Source: Clostridiales bacterium FE2011 (GTDB taxonomy: Bacteria; Bacillota; Clostridia; Christensenellales; Aristaeellaceae). From it: a stretch of 64,000 nt of DNA. Both the position numbers and the translations under genes were made by a program. This document shows positions 9,579-18,075 of the stretch, piece after piece (positions within the stretch are counted from its first letter, which is position 1; every line of letters starts with the position of its first letter). Location: NCBI GenBank assembly GCA_017569305.1, contig CP069418.1, positions 2,852,001 to 2,916,000 on the forward strand, read 5' to 3'. The notes beneath the pieces were generated by a model. That model ran no database searches and had not been told where the DNA came from. It saw only the letters and a program-made list of their open reading frames with translations.

Positions 9579-11105
9579 ATGAAATACCTTCTTGGGATCG
9601 ACCTGGGAACATCCGGCACGAAAACAGTTTTGTTCGACCAGAACGGTAAGGGTATCTGCTCCGCAACCGTGGAGTATCCTATGTATCAGCCGCAGAACGG
9701 CTGGGCGGAACAGGATCCCAAGGACTGGTATAATGCCGCAGTCAGCACGATCCGTACAGTGCTTGAGAAGAGCGGTGTAAACAAAGAAGACGTGGTTTCC
9801 ATGGGCATCAGCGGCCAGATGCACGGCCTTGTGATGCTGGATGAAAAAGACGAAGTCATCCGTCCCTCCATCATCTGGTGCGACCAGCGGACCGCCAAGG
9901 AATGCGAAGAGATTACCGCCAAGGTTGGATATGACAACCTGATCCGGATTACCGCGAACCCCGCACTGCCTGGATTCACCCTTTCCAAGCTGATCTGGGT
10001 GCGGAACCATGAGCCGGAAAACTACGCAAAGTGCAAGCACGTGCTGCTGCCCAAGGACTACGTCCGGTTTATGCTGACCGGTGATTTCGCCACAGAGGTT
10101 TCTGACGCCAGCGGCATGCAGATGCTGGACGTGCCGAACCGCTGCTGGAGCGACGAATTGCTGGGCATCCTGGACATCGACAAGAGCATGCTGGCCAAAG
10201 TTTATGAGAGCTGCGAAGTGACCGGCCATATCTCCGCCAAGGCGGCTGAACTGACCGGCCTGAGTGAGAAGACCCTGGTTGTCGGCGGTGCCGGAGACAA
10301 TGCTGCCGCAGCAGTCGGTACCGGCGTTGTGGAAGACGGAAAAGCTTTCACGACCATCGGTACAAGCGGCGTTGTGTTCGCTCATACGGATAAGCTGGCG
10401 ATCGACCCCAAGGGCCGTGTACATACCTTCTGCTGCGCAGTGCCCGGCGCATGGCATGTGATGGGTGTTACCCAGGCTGCCGGACTGAGCCTGAAATGGT
10501 TCCGCGACAACTTCTGCGGAGCTGAGAAGATCACCGCGGAAGCGATGGGCGTTGATACTTACGAACTGACAAACCAGGAAGCGGCCCAGAGCCCCATCGG
10601 CGCCAACAAGCTGATTTACGCGCCGTACCTGATGGGCGAGCGGACCCCGCACCTGGACAGTGACTGCCGCGGAATTTTCTTCGGCCTGAGCGCAATGCAT
10701 CAGCGCCGCGACCTGCTGCGTGCGGTTATGGAAGGCGTTACCTACAGCCTGAATGACTGTCTGGGCGTGCTGGCCGGAATGGGCGTTGCGCCTGAAACGA
10801 TGCTGGCCTGCGGCGGCGGCGGAAAGAGCCCGCTCTGGCGTCAGATGCTGGCGGACGTGATGAACTGCCCCGTGGCAACCACCATCAATACAGAAGGCCC
10901 CGCCCTGGGTGTGGCTATCCTGGCAGGCGTAGGCGCAGGACTGTACGGCAGTGTTCAGGAAGCCTGCAGGGCGATGATCAAGGTCAATCCCGCACAGAAT
11001 CCGATTGCCGAGAACGTGCCGAAATACGCGAAAGTGTATGAAGTGTTCAAGAAGCTGTACACAGCCAACAAGGAACTGTACAAGGAACTGGGAACAATCG
11101 AGTAA
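9579..11105 (+). CDS. xylB: Xylulokinase
   Basis: The 508-residue protein is a FGGY-family sugar kinase that phosphorylates D-xylulose to xylulose 5-phosphate in the cytoplasm. Visible signatures are the N-terminal ATPase motif GIDLGTSGTKTVLFD, the substrate loop GISGQMHGLVMLD, the second ATPase block GGAGDNAAAAVGTG with TIGTSG, and CGGGGKSPLWRQM near the C-terminus. The length matches XylB. The ATG at 9579 is preferred because GAGAGG lies about 9 bases upstream; an ATG at 9573 is in frame but too close. No xylA or xylR is adjacent, so the gene appears to be a single-gene unit with its own strong promoter. Another FGGY substrate cannot be fully excluded. Confidence 0.9.
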   Translation: MKYLLGIDLGTSGTKTVLFDQNGKGICSATVEYPMYQPQNGWAEQDPKDWYNAAVSTIRTVLEKSGVNKEDVVSMGISGQMHGLVMLDEKDEVIRPSIIWCDQRTAKECEEITAKVGYDNLIRITANPALPGFTLSKLIWVRNHEPENYAKCKHVLLPKDYVRFMLTGDFATEVSDASGMQMLDVPNRCWSDELLGILDIDKSMLAKVYESCEVTGHISAKAAELTGLSEKTLVVGGAGDNAAAAVGTGVVEDGKAFTTIGTSGVVFAHTDKLAIDPKGRVHTFCCAVPGAWHVMGVTQAAGLSLKWFRDNFCGAEKITAEAMGVDTYELTNQEAAQSPIGANKLIYAPYLMGERTPHLDSDCRGIFFGLSAMHQRRDLLRAVMEGVTYSLNDCLGVLAGMGVAPETMLACGGGGKSPLWRQMLADVMNCPVATTINTEGPALGVAILAGVGAGLYGSVQEACRAMIKVNPAQNPIAENVPKYAKVYEVFKKLYTANKELYKELGTIE

Positions 11106-11175
11106 TTAATTCTTAAAACTTAAGAATAAATGATTGAACCCACGAGAACACGCGACAGCAGTGGAGGGAAAAACT

Positions 11176-11634
11176 ATGAAATGCCAGTATTGCAGCTGCC
11201 TGGACAGTAAAGTAATTGACTCCCGGCCGACGGATGACGGAAACAGCATCCGGCGCAGGAGAGAATGCACAAACTGCGGCAGACGGTTTACAACCTATGA
11301 AAAGGTTGAACTCAGTCCTCTGTTTGTGGTAAAGCGGGACGGCCGCAGGGAAAGCTTTGACAGCCGGAAGATCAAAGCGGGTATCCTGCATGCCTGCGAT
11401 AAGCTGCCTGTGAGTATGCAGCAGATCGACGAGATTGTGACCCGGGTGGAACAGAAGGCCTATGCCACGATGGACGGAGAAATTGCTTCCGAAAAGATCG
11501 GCGATATGGTTATGTCCGAACTGAAGAACCTGAACGACGTCGCCTATGTGCGCTTTGCGGCAGTATACCGGAAGTTCACCGATGTGGGCACATTCATGAA
11601 CGAGCTGAAGAAGCTTGTTGATGAGAAAATGTAA
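11176..11634 (+). CDS. nrdR: Transcriptional repressor NrdR
   Basis: The 152-residue protein has the N-terminal zinc ribbon (CQYC and CTNC, with the RRRRECTNCGRRFTTYE stretch) followed by an ATP-cone domain starting near residue 46 (FVVKRDGRRESFDSRKI). NrdR binds (d)ATP and represses ribonucleotide reductase operons. The start is an ATG after GGAGGG. The length equals that of typical NrdR proteins. No nrd gene is in view, so its targets lie elsewhere. Confidence 0.95.
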   Translation: MKCQYCSCLDSKVIDSRPTDDGNSIRRRRECTNCGRRFTTYEKVELSPLFVVKRDGRRESFDSRKIKAGILHACDKLPVSMQQIDEIVTRVEQKAYATMDGEIASEKIGDMVMSELKNLNDVAYVRFAAVYRKFTDVGTFMNELKKLVDEKM

Positions 11635-11666
11635 TTGCCGGATAAGCTATACAGGAGGGAAAAGAC

Positions 11667-11912
11667 ATGATTTTCAGCTGGATTATCAAGATTGCACTGT
11701 GGGCGCTGGCAGGCTTCGCGGCCAGCAAGATCATGAAGGGAAGACCTGACGGACTGCTCAGCAACATCCTGCTGGGCCTGGTCGGCGGTGTTGTGGGCAA
11801 CCTGCTGTTCAGCCTGATCGGTCTTGATTCCATCAACGGAGTCGGAAACATCATCGTTTCCGTGATCGGTGCCTGCGCAGTCCTGTTCTGCGTTAAGAAG
11901 TTCGCAAAATAA
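11667..11912 (+). CDS. GlsB/YeaQ/YmgE-family small membrane protein
   Basis: This 81-residue protein is almost entirely hydrophobic with three likely membrane helices and glycine-rich helices (GLVGGVVGNLLFSLIG). These features fit the transglycosylase-associated (YeaQ/GlsB) family. Members are common small stress-associated membrane proteins whose biochemical role is unsettled. A good ribosome site (AGGAGGG) precedes the ATG. The gene sits 32 bp after nrdR and may be cotranscribed with it. Confidence 0.78.
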   Translation: MIFSWIIKIALWALAGFAASKIMKGRPDGLLSNILLGLVGGVVGNLLFSLIGLDSINGVGNIIVSVIGACAVLFCVKKFAK

Positions 11913-11924
11913 CAGAGACAAATG

Positions 11925-11957
11925 AAAAATCCCGCTGCATGAAGCAGCGGGATTTTT
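11925..11957. terminator. Bidirectional terminator between converging genes
   Basis: AAAAATCCCGCTGC, a short ATGA loop and GCAGCGGGATTTTT form a perfect stem with A and T runs on both sides. It serves the nrdR unit on the plus strand and galM on the minus strand. Confidence 0.92.
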
Positions 11958-11970
11958 CATTGTGTCTGGA

Positions 11971-13041
11971 TTAATCATCATCCGCACGGAAAGCGTAGAT
12001 GGTGGTGGTGTCATACTTTTCACCGGGACGAAGGATCGTTGTGCCGGGGAAGTTGGGATGATTGGGATCATCCGGGCAGTGCTGGGTTTCCAGGCAGAAA
12101 CCGGAATAATGACCGTAATCCGCGCCTTCCTTGCCGCCCTTTACATCCAGTGTGCAGGCGGTATAAAGCTGAATGGCAGGCTGGTCAGTCAGCACTTCCA
12201 TATAGCGGCCGGATTCTTCATGATATACGCTGGCCGCAGCGCCCATGGCTTCGCCCTTGCGGAGAACGAAGTTATGATCATAACCGCCGGCGGGAATCAT
12301 CTGGGGGCAGGTTTCATAAACTTCAAGTCCTTCCTCCAGTAACAGGCCGTCGCGGAGATCCAGGGGCGTTCCGACAACAGGCATATAGTCGCCGGTGGGG
12401 ATCAGACCGCTGTCCACTTTGGTGATGACATCGGCATCGATGGCAACTTCATGATCCTTAACAGTGCCGTGTTTATGGCCGCCCAGGTTGAAGTAGGTGT
12501 GGTTGGTGAGGTTGCAGAGGGTGGGCTTGTCGGTGGTGGCTTCATACCGGATGATCAGATCGCACATATCATTCCAGGTGAAGGTTACGGTCACATCCAG
12601 ATTGCCGGGGTAGTTTTCCTCACCGTCGGGGGAAATACGATGGAAGGATACGGAATCCTCATGTTCTCCCTCTTTGGGAGTGCCGGTCCAGAAATGAGCG
12701 GCGAAGCCGACGTTACCACCGTGCAGATGGTTTTTACCATTGTCATTGAGAGCAACCTGGTACTGGACACCGTCAATGGAGAATTTGCCGGCACCGATGC
12801 GGTTGCCGTAGCGGCCGACTGTATCGCCGAAGCAGCCGTGAGGCCCGATATAGCGATCCAGGGAGTCAAAACCAAGGGCAACATCATCCATATTGCCGCC
12901 GGCATCCGGGACGATAATGGAGGTGACGATAGCGCCCCATTCCATAACAGTGACAGAAGCGCCCATGCTGTTGGTCATGGTAAACTTATGGACATCTTTT
13001 CCTTTGGGGGATTTTCCCCAGATTTCCGTTTTGATGGACAT
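11971..13041 (-). CDS. galM: Aldose 1-epimerase (galactose mutarotase)
   Basis: The 356-residue protein interconverts alpha and beta anomers of aldohexoses. Family signatures include GAIVTSIIVPD near residue 35, GRYGNRIGAGKFSIDG, LTNHTYFNLGGH (catalytic His region) and the C-terminal FCLETQHCPDDPNHPNFP block that carries the catalytic Glu. The start ATG at 13041 follows GGGAGGAA; a longer open frame to 13152 lacks a ribosome site. Catalytic residues appear intact. Confidence 0.93.
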   Translation of the reverse strand: MSIKTEIWGKSPKGKDVHKFTMTNSMGASVTVMEWGAIVTSIIVPDAGGNMDDVALGFDSLDRYIGPHGCFGDTVGRYGNRIGAGKFSIDGVQYQVALNDNGKNHLHGGNVGFAAHFWTGTPKEGEHEDSVSFHRISPDGEENYPGNLDVTVTFTWNDMCDLIIRYEATTDKPTLCNLTNHTYFNLGGHKHGTVKDHEVAIDADVITKVDSGLIPTGDYMPVVGTPLDLRDGLLLEEGLEVYETCPQMIPAGGYDHNFVLRKGEAMGAAASVYHEESGRYMEVLTDQPAIQLYTACTLDVKGGKEGADYGHYSGFCLETQHCPDDPNHPNFPGTTILRPGEKYDTTTIYAFRADDD

Positions 13042-13169
13042 AGCACGATTCCTCCCAGTTTTAATTCGATTGACCTTTTTCTCCGGGAAATGCTTCCGCA
13101 ACGGTCTGAAATGATATGGACCGGCATGGAAAAGCAGAATGTATTTATACATGCCGGAGAAAAACGATT

Positions 13170-14420
13170 TTACTGATCAACATCCTCTTGTATTGTAAGG
13201 CTTTCAGGGGGATTGTCAAGAGCAGCAGGACCCGTTTCCAGCGCGGAAAGCTTGCGCTGGATGGAACGGGATTTTGTAACAGCTGAATCAATGGATTCTC
13301 CTGCCTGGTCAAGGCGGCGGCGGGTGTTTTCCAGCGTTTCCGCGAAACGAGTAAAGTCCTTTTTGATTTCACCCAGCAGAAGCCAGACTTCCCCGGAACG
13401 CTTCTCAATGGCCAGGGTACGGAAACCCATCTGCAGGGCGTTGAGCATGGCAGAGAAGGTACCGGGTCCAGCAATGACGATCCGCTGCTCCCGCTGCAGG
13501 GTTTCGACCAGTTCCGGCGTCTGAAGCGCTTCGGAATACAGCCCTTCCACAGGCAGGAACATGATGGCAAAATCCGTGGTATAAGGCGGGAAGATATACT
13601 TTTCAGAGATCTTTTTCGCTTCCTGCTTCAGGCGCTGGATGAGCGCCTTCCGGGCAGCTTCAGCACCGGCAGCGTCTCCCTGCTGGGCGGCATCTGTCAG
13701 GCGGATATAGTCCTCCTGGGGGAACTTGCTGTCCACTGGCAGATACACCGTATTTCCACTCTGATCCGGCAGGCAGACCGCAAACTCGACCCGTTCGGCT
13801 GAGCCGGGAACAACGGCGACGTTTTCCTCATACTGGCCGGGAGCCAGTGTCTGGCGGATCAGATTCCCCAGCTGCATTTCACCCCAGATGCCCCGGGTTT
13901 TGACGTTGGTGAGGACCTTTTTCAGATCACCGACACCGGAGGCCAGGGTATGCATTTCGCCGAGCCCTTTATAGACGGACTCAAGACGCTCACTGACCTG
14001 GGCAAACGACTGATCCAGCTTCTTATCCAGGCTTTCTGACAGGCGGTCATCCACGGTCTTGCGCATTTCAGTAAGCTGCCGTTCGTTTTCCAGGCGGAGA
14101 TCATTGATCTTTTCCTCCTGGTTCCGGGTGGAAAGAAGAACCTGGCGCTGCATGCTTTCCAGCAATGTAGACTGACCCTGTCCCATCTGGGACAGGGTGG
14201 TCATGAGCGACTGATTGGCTTCATAAAGGGATTTTGCTGCCTCATCGTGCTGGGCGTCAAGCTCATCCAGAAGGCGATTGCCAAGATTGACCAAGCCGTG
14301 TTCCTGGGTCATCCGGTCGCGTTCCTGTTTATGGTCAAGCGCAGACTGCCTGATCAAAAGGATAATCAGGAGAAGCAAGCAAAGAATAAGTAAAAGAGGC
14401 GTTATAAATTCGTAAGTCAT
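13170..14420 (-). CDS. rmuC: DNA recombination protein RmuC
   Basis: This 416-residue protein has one N-terminal membrane helix (residues 6-23), a long coiled coil (about 30-160) and the RmuC nuclease-like domain with TRGIWGEMQLGNLIRQ and PVDSKFPQEDYIRL. It ends with the LLGEIKKDFTRFAETL helix. RmuC proteins limit DNA inversions at short repeats and are thought to be membrane-tethered nucleases. It stands alone on the minus strand, upstream of galM and downstream of recR. Confidence 0.92.
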   Translation of the reverse strand: MTYEFITPLLLILCLLLLIILLIRQSALDHKQERDRMTQEHGLVNLGNRLLDELDAQHDEAAKSLYEANQSLMTTLSQMGQGQSTLLESMQRQVLLSTRNQEEKINDLRLENERQLTEMRKTVDDRLSESLDKKLDQSFAQVSERLESVYKGLGEMHTLASGVGDLKKVLTNVKTRGIWGEMQLGNLIRQTLAPGQYEENVAVVPGSAERVEFAVCLPDQSGNTVYLPVDSKFPQEDYIRLTDAAQQGDAAGAEAARKALIQRLKQEAKKISEKYIFPPYTTDFAIMFLPVEGLYSEALQTPELVETLQREQRIVIAGPGTFSAMLNALQMGFRTLAIEKRSGEVWLLLGEIKKDFTRFAETLENTRRRLDQAGESIDSAVTKSRSIQRKLSALETGPAALDNPPESLTIQEDVDQ

Positions 14421-14453
14421 TTTATCAAGGGATCCCTCGACCAGGCTCGGGAT

Positions 14454-14480
14454 GACAATGAAGGCATAGCCTTCATTGTG
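14454..14480. repeat. Hairpin in recR-rmuC spacer
   Basis: ACAATGAAGGC and GCCTTCATTGT form an 11-bp stem closed by a short AT-containing loop, with no T-run on either strand. It is embedded in a spacer containing GATCCCTCGACCAGGCTCGG, which looks like a dispersed repeat rather than a terminator. Confidence 0.5.
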
Positions 14481-14523
14481 GCTGATGTGTTGAGATTCTT
14501 ACCATGTTTGTGAGTTGACAAGA

Positions 14524-15123
14524 TTACATGTCTCTTCTGCCTTCAAGGGCTTTATAGAGGGTGACTTCATCCGTATACTCCAGGTCGCCGCCGACGGGTA
14601 CACCGTGGGCGATCCGGGTACATTTGACATTCATGGGCTTCAGAAGACGCGCAATATAGGTTGCGGTTGCTTCGCCCTCCACATCCGGATTGGTTGCGAG
14701 AATCACTTCGTTTACTTCTTCCGTGCCGAGACGCGCAAGAAGCTCCCGGATGTGGATGTCATCGGGACCGACACCTTCCATGGGAGAAAGGGTTCCGTGA
14801 AGCACGTGGTAAAGCCCGTGATACTCATGCATCCGTTCAAGGGCCGCCACATCCCGGGGATCGCGAACCACGCAGATCTGGCCGTTGTGACGGGTGGGAT
14901 CCGCGCATATGGGGCAGGCGTCGCCGGTGGAATAATTACCGCAGGTTTCGCAGAAGCGTATAGCTTTGCGGCCCTCCCAGAGTGCGACAGAGAGGGCGCG
15001 GACGTTTTCCTGCGGCTGCGAGGCCAGATGGTAAGCCAGACGCTGGGCCGTTTTAGGCCCGATGCCGGGCAGCTTGGCCAGTTCCATGGCCATGGCCGCA
15101 ATAGGCTCAAACTGACTGCTCAT
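14524..15123 (-). CDS. recR: Recombination mediator RecR
   Basis: The 199-residue protein has the family order: helix-hairpin-helix (KLPGIGPKTAQRLAYHL), Cys4 zinc finger (CETCGNYSTGDACPIC) and Toprim domain (ICVVRDPRDVAALE, ATNPDVEGEATATYIA). RecR loads RecA at gaps together with RecO and RecF. The start at 15123 gives the standard length; the in-frame ATG at 15138 would overlap the ybaB end. It lies 1 bp after ybaB, a typical ybaB-recR operon. Confidence 0.95.
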   Translation of the reverse strand: MSSQFEPIAAMAMELAKLPGIGPKTAQRLAYHLASQPQENVRALSVALWEGRKAIRFCETCGNYSTGDACPICADPTRHNGQICVVRDPRDVAALERMHEYHGLYHVLHGTLSPMEGVGPDDIHIRELLARLGTEEVNEVILATNPDVEGEATATYIARLLKPMNVKCTRIAHGVPVGGDLEYTDEVTLYKALEGRRDM

Positions 15124-15124
15124 C

Positions 15125-15463
15125 TCAGAACAGACCACCCATTCCGGGAGCCATGCGGTTCATCGCGGTTTCGCGGGCTTCCTCGCCCTTGCGAAGCGCT
15201 TCGTTCACCGCAGCCATCACCAGGTCCTGCAGCATTTCGATATCGTCCGGATCCACAACCTGGGGATCGATGGTGATCGCGGTCAGCTCGCGCTTGCCGC
15301 TGACTTTGACGGAAACCATTCCGCCGCCGGCGGTAGCTTCATATTCAGCTTCGTCCAGGCGCTCCTGGGCTTCCTGCATCTGCTGCTGCATTTTCTGAGC
15401 CTGACGCATAAGCTGCTGCATGTTGGCGCCTCCACCGAAGCCGCCGAAATTCTGTCTACCCAT
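15125..15463 (-). CDS. YbaB/EbfC nucleoid-associated protein
   Basis: The 112-residue protein starts with a Gly-rich MGRQNFGGFGGG segment and contains the family core: a coiled helix (LMRQAQKMQQQMQEAQERL), VKVSGKRELTAITIDP and a C-terminal helix (LVMAAVNEALRKGEE). These dimeric proteins bind DNA and regularly precede recR, as here. The ribosome site GGAGG precedes the ATG. Confidence 0.94.
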   Translation of the reverse strand: MGRQNFGGFGGGANMQQLMRQAQKMQQQMQEAQERLDEAEYEATAGGGMVSVKVSGKRELTAITIDPQVVDPDDIEMLQDLVMAAVNEALRKGEEARETAMNRMAPGMGGLF

Positions 15464-15485
15464 AATTGATGTACCTCCAATGTAA

Positions 15486-15521
15486 AATTCATAATTCAGA
15501 ATTCAGAATTCAGAATTATTG
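15486..15521. repeat. AT-rich ATTCA(T/G)A short repeat cluster
   Basis: Repeated ATAATTCAGAATTCAG-like units lie in the spacer between parC and ybaB. Similar ATAATTC repeats occur at 61516 and 62495. Confidence 0.65.
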
Positions 15522-15564
15522 ATTGTGTGGGAAATTGCCTGATGGTTAATAACCGGGGAAAGGA

Positions 15565-18072
15565 TTATGTGGATTCCGGAGAAGCGGGCTCTTCGGGAAC
15601 GGGAGCGGGAACAGCCGTAACGCCGGTGACGATGTCGTCCAGGATGGCCATGACGTAGGGCATTCCCTTGCCAGCCCGGTTCTGGAGCAGGATATCGTCC
15701 CGGGAGAGTTTGCTGACCGGACTGCGAGCCTGGTAGACCAGGAGATCGAAGGGCAGATCACGGTTGATCCGGCTGACATCGGCAATACACTTGCCGTTGG
15801 AGCCGTTCTTGTTAAAGTAGAAGCAGCGGACACCCTTACCGGCACGGTTCTGGGGCTCGAAATCAAGCTGGGGAATGCGCTTGGCCCAGCCGCGCTCAGA
15901 GAAGATGACGATTTCATCGGTTTCCTCAAGCTGGCTGACCCAGAGCACTTCATCTCCGCTTTCCACACTCATGCCCTTAACGCCGGTGGCGATCCGTCCC
16001 TGGACCGGAACGGTGGAGAGCGGGAAGCGGATGCTCATGCCGCCCCTGGTGATAAGCAGCAGATCGCCCTCATGCGCGGCGGGAAGAATGGCCAGGAGCG
16101 CGTCACCCTTCTTCAGGGAGAGACAAGGATACTTCCGGCTGCGGACGTCATAGTCCACGGCCGCGGTGCGCTTGATCATACCGTTCTTTGTGATGAACAG
16201 GAAGTCCGGGAGATCCTTCATCTTCGCGGAATCGCAGGTCAGCATGAGCAGCGGCTGCTCGTTCTCCTCGATGCCCATGAGGACGCCGGAAAGGAGCTGG
16301 CCGCGGTCCTTCGGCTTGCATTCCGCAATTTTGCCGACATTGATGGGATAGCAGTTGCCCAGATCGGTGAAGATATAGAGATTCTCCGCCGTAGTGGTCG
16401 GAAGCAGCCAGCGGGCGCTTTCAGTGAGGTTCTCTTCCGCAGTGGGAAGCGGAGTACGCTTCAGCAGGGCGGGAGAGACACGCTTGAGGTAGCCGCCCTC
16501 AGTGTAGATGATGACGGCGTCTTCCGGTTCAGGCGTGTTGTCCGGCAGATCCACAGGAGCATCCTCAGGAACTTCCAGCGTAGTGCGGCGGTCATTGGCA
16601 AACTCCTCCGCAATGGCTTCCATTTCCTTGCGGATAACTTCATTCAGCTTCTTTCCGCTCTTCAGGATGCCTTCGAGACGGGCAATCAGCTTCAGGATAT
16701 CCGCATATTCCTTCCGGAGGGCTTCGACTTCCAGATTGGTCAGGCGCTGCAGGCGCATATCAAGGATGGCCTGGGCCTGGATCTCAGTCAGCGCGAACCG
16801 CTCCATGAGGCCGATACGGGCTTCCTTCGGGCTCTTGCTGGCACGGATCAGGGCAATAACCTCATCCAGATTGTCCAGGGCGATCATCAGGCCTTCCAGG
16901 ACATGAGCGCGGGCCTTTGCCTGCTTCAGTTCATACTCCGTGCGGCGGGTGACAACCTGCTTCTGGTAATCAATATAGCTGGCGATGAGTTCCTTCAGGC
17001 TCAGCTGCTTCGGCTTGCCGCCGACAATGGCGACCATGTTGACGCCGAAGGTGACCTGCAGGTCGGAATACTTATACAGATAGGACAGGGTCCGCAGGGG
17101 ATCCACGTCACGCTTGAGCTCAATAACGGCCCGCATACCGGTACGGTCGCTCTCATCACGGATATCATAGATACCGCCGAGGGCCACTTTTTTATCCTCG
17201 CTCAGTTTCTGGATTTTTTCCAGCATGGCGGCTTTATTAATCTGGTAGGGGATCTCTGTAATGACAAGAAGCTTCCTTCCGGAAGGACCGTCTTCGATAT
17301 TGACCCGGGCACGGAGGGTCAGCTTACCCTTGCCGGTTTCATAGCCGCGGCGGATCTCCTCATTGCAGAGCAGCACGCCGCCGGTGGGAAAGTCCGGACC
17401 GGGGAGGATCTTCATCAGTTCATCCAGGGTGATATCCGGGTTTTCCATCTGGGCGATGACGGCGCGGACGGCTTCCCCCAGGTTGTGGGTGGGAATGTTG
17501 GTGGCCAGGCCGACAGCGATACCGTTGGCACCGTTCACCAGCAGGTTCGGGAAACGGGCAGGCAGCATGTCCGGCTCTTTCAGGGTGTCATCGAAGTTCA
17601 GGCGGAAAGGTACGGTATCCTTCTCGATATCCCGCAGCATTTCCATGGCCAGGGGCGTCATCCGGGCTTCCGTATAACGCATGGCAGCGGCGCCGTCACC
17701 GTCGATGGAGCCGAAGTTGCCGTGGCCGTCCACCATGGGGCAGCGCATGGAAAAGTCCTGCGCCATATGCACCAGGGCACCGTAGACGGAGGAGTCACCG
17801 TGGGGATGATATTTACCGAGACAGTCGCCGACGATACGGGCGCACTTGCGGTGCGGTTTATCCGGCGTGGTGCCGAGTTCCATCATGGTATAGAGGATAC
17901 GGCGCTGAACGGGCTTCAGTCCGTCCTCCACCCGGGGAAGGGCGCGCTCCAGGATGACATGTTCGGCATAGGGCATCATGCTGTTATGCATGACGTCTTC
18001 CATATTGATATCAAGAATCCGGGAAGGATCGTCCTTGACGATAGGCTTTTCAGGTTCTTTACGCTTCGCCAT
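15565..18072 (-). CDS. parC: DNA topoisomerase IV/gyrase subunit A
   Basis: The 835-residue protein carries the type IIA A-subunit breakage-reunion domain, with [28 protein letters not shown] and catalytic Tyr133 in [12 protein letters not shown] six-bladed beta-pinwheel C-terminal region follows from about residue 510. It cuts and religates DNA and works with the ParE-like protein encoded 3 bp upstream. A canonical gyrase box is not evident (the nearest segment reads PQNRAGKG), which favours a ParC role; GyrA cannot be ruled out. In the quinolone-determining loop the serine is present (Ser94), but the acidic residue four positions later is Gly98. Confidence 0.9.
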   Translation of the reverse strand: MAKRKEPEKPIVKDDPSRILDINMEDVMHNSMMPYAEHVILERALPRVEDGLKPVQRRILYTMMELGTTPDKPHRKCARIVGDCLGKYHPHGDSSVYGALVHMAQDFSMRCPMVDGHGNFGSIDGDGAAAMRYTEARMTPLAMEMLRDIEKDTVPFRLNFDDTLKEPDMLPARFPNLLVNGANGIAVGLATNIPTHNLGEAVRAVIAQMENPDITLDELMKILPGPDFPTGGVLLCNEEIRRGYETGKGKLTLRARVNIEDGPSGRKLLVITEIPYQINKAAMLEKIQKLSEDKKVALGGIYDIRDESDRTGMRAVIELKRDVDPLRTLSYLYKYSDLQVTFGVNMVAIVGGKPKQLSLKELIASYIDYQKQVVTRRTEYELKQAKARAHVLEGLMIALDNLDEVIALIRASKSPKEARIGLMERFALTEIQAQAILDMRLQRLTNLEVEALRKEYADILKLIARLEGILKSGKKLNEVIRKEMEAIAEEFANDRRTTLEVPEDAPVDLPDNTPEPEDAVIIYTEGGYLKRVSPALLKRTPLPTAEENLTESARWLLPTTTAENLYIFTDLGNCYPINVGKIAECKPKDRGQLLSGVLMGIEENEQPLLMLTCDSAKMKDLPDFLFITKNGMIKRTAAVDYDVRSRKYPCLSLKKGDALLAILPAAHEGDLLLITRGGMSIRFPLSTVPVQGRIATGVKGMSVESGDEVLWVSQLEETDEIVIFSERGWAKRIPQLDFEPQNRAGKGVRCFYFNKNGSNGKCIADVSRINRDLPFDLLVYQARSPVSKLSRDDILLQNRAGKGMPYVMAILDDIVTGVTAVPAPVPEEPASPEST

Positions 18073-18075
18073 GGC

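Noticed and set aside
9534..10700. 388-codon minus-strand frame opposite xylB
   Set aside because: XylB signatures are unambiguous on the plus strand; this is a shadow.
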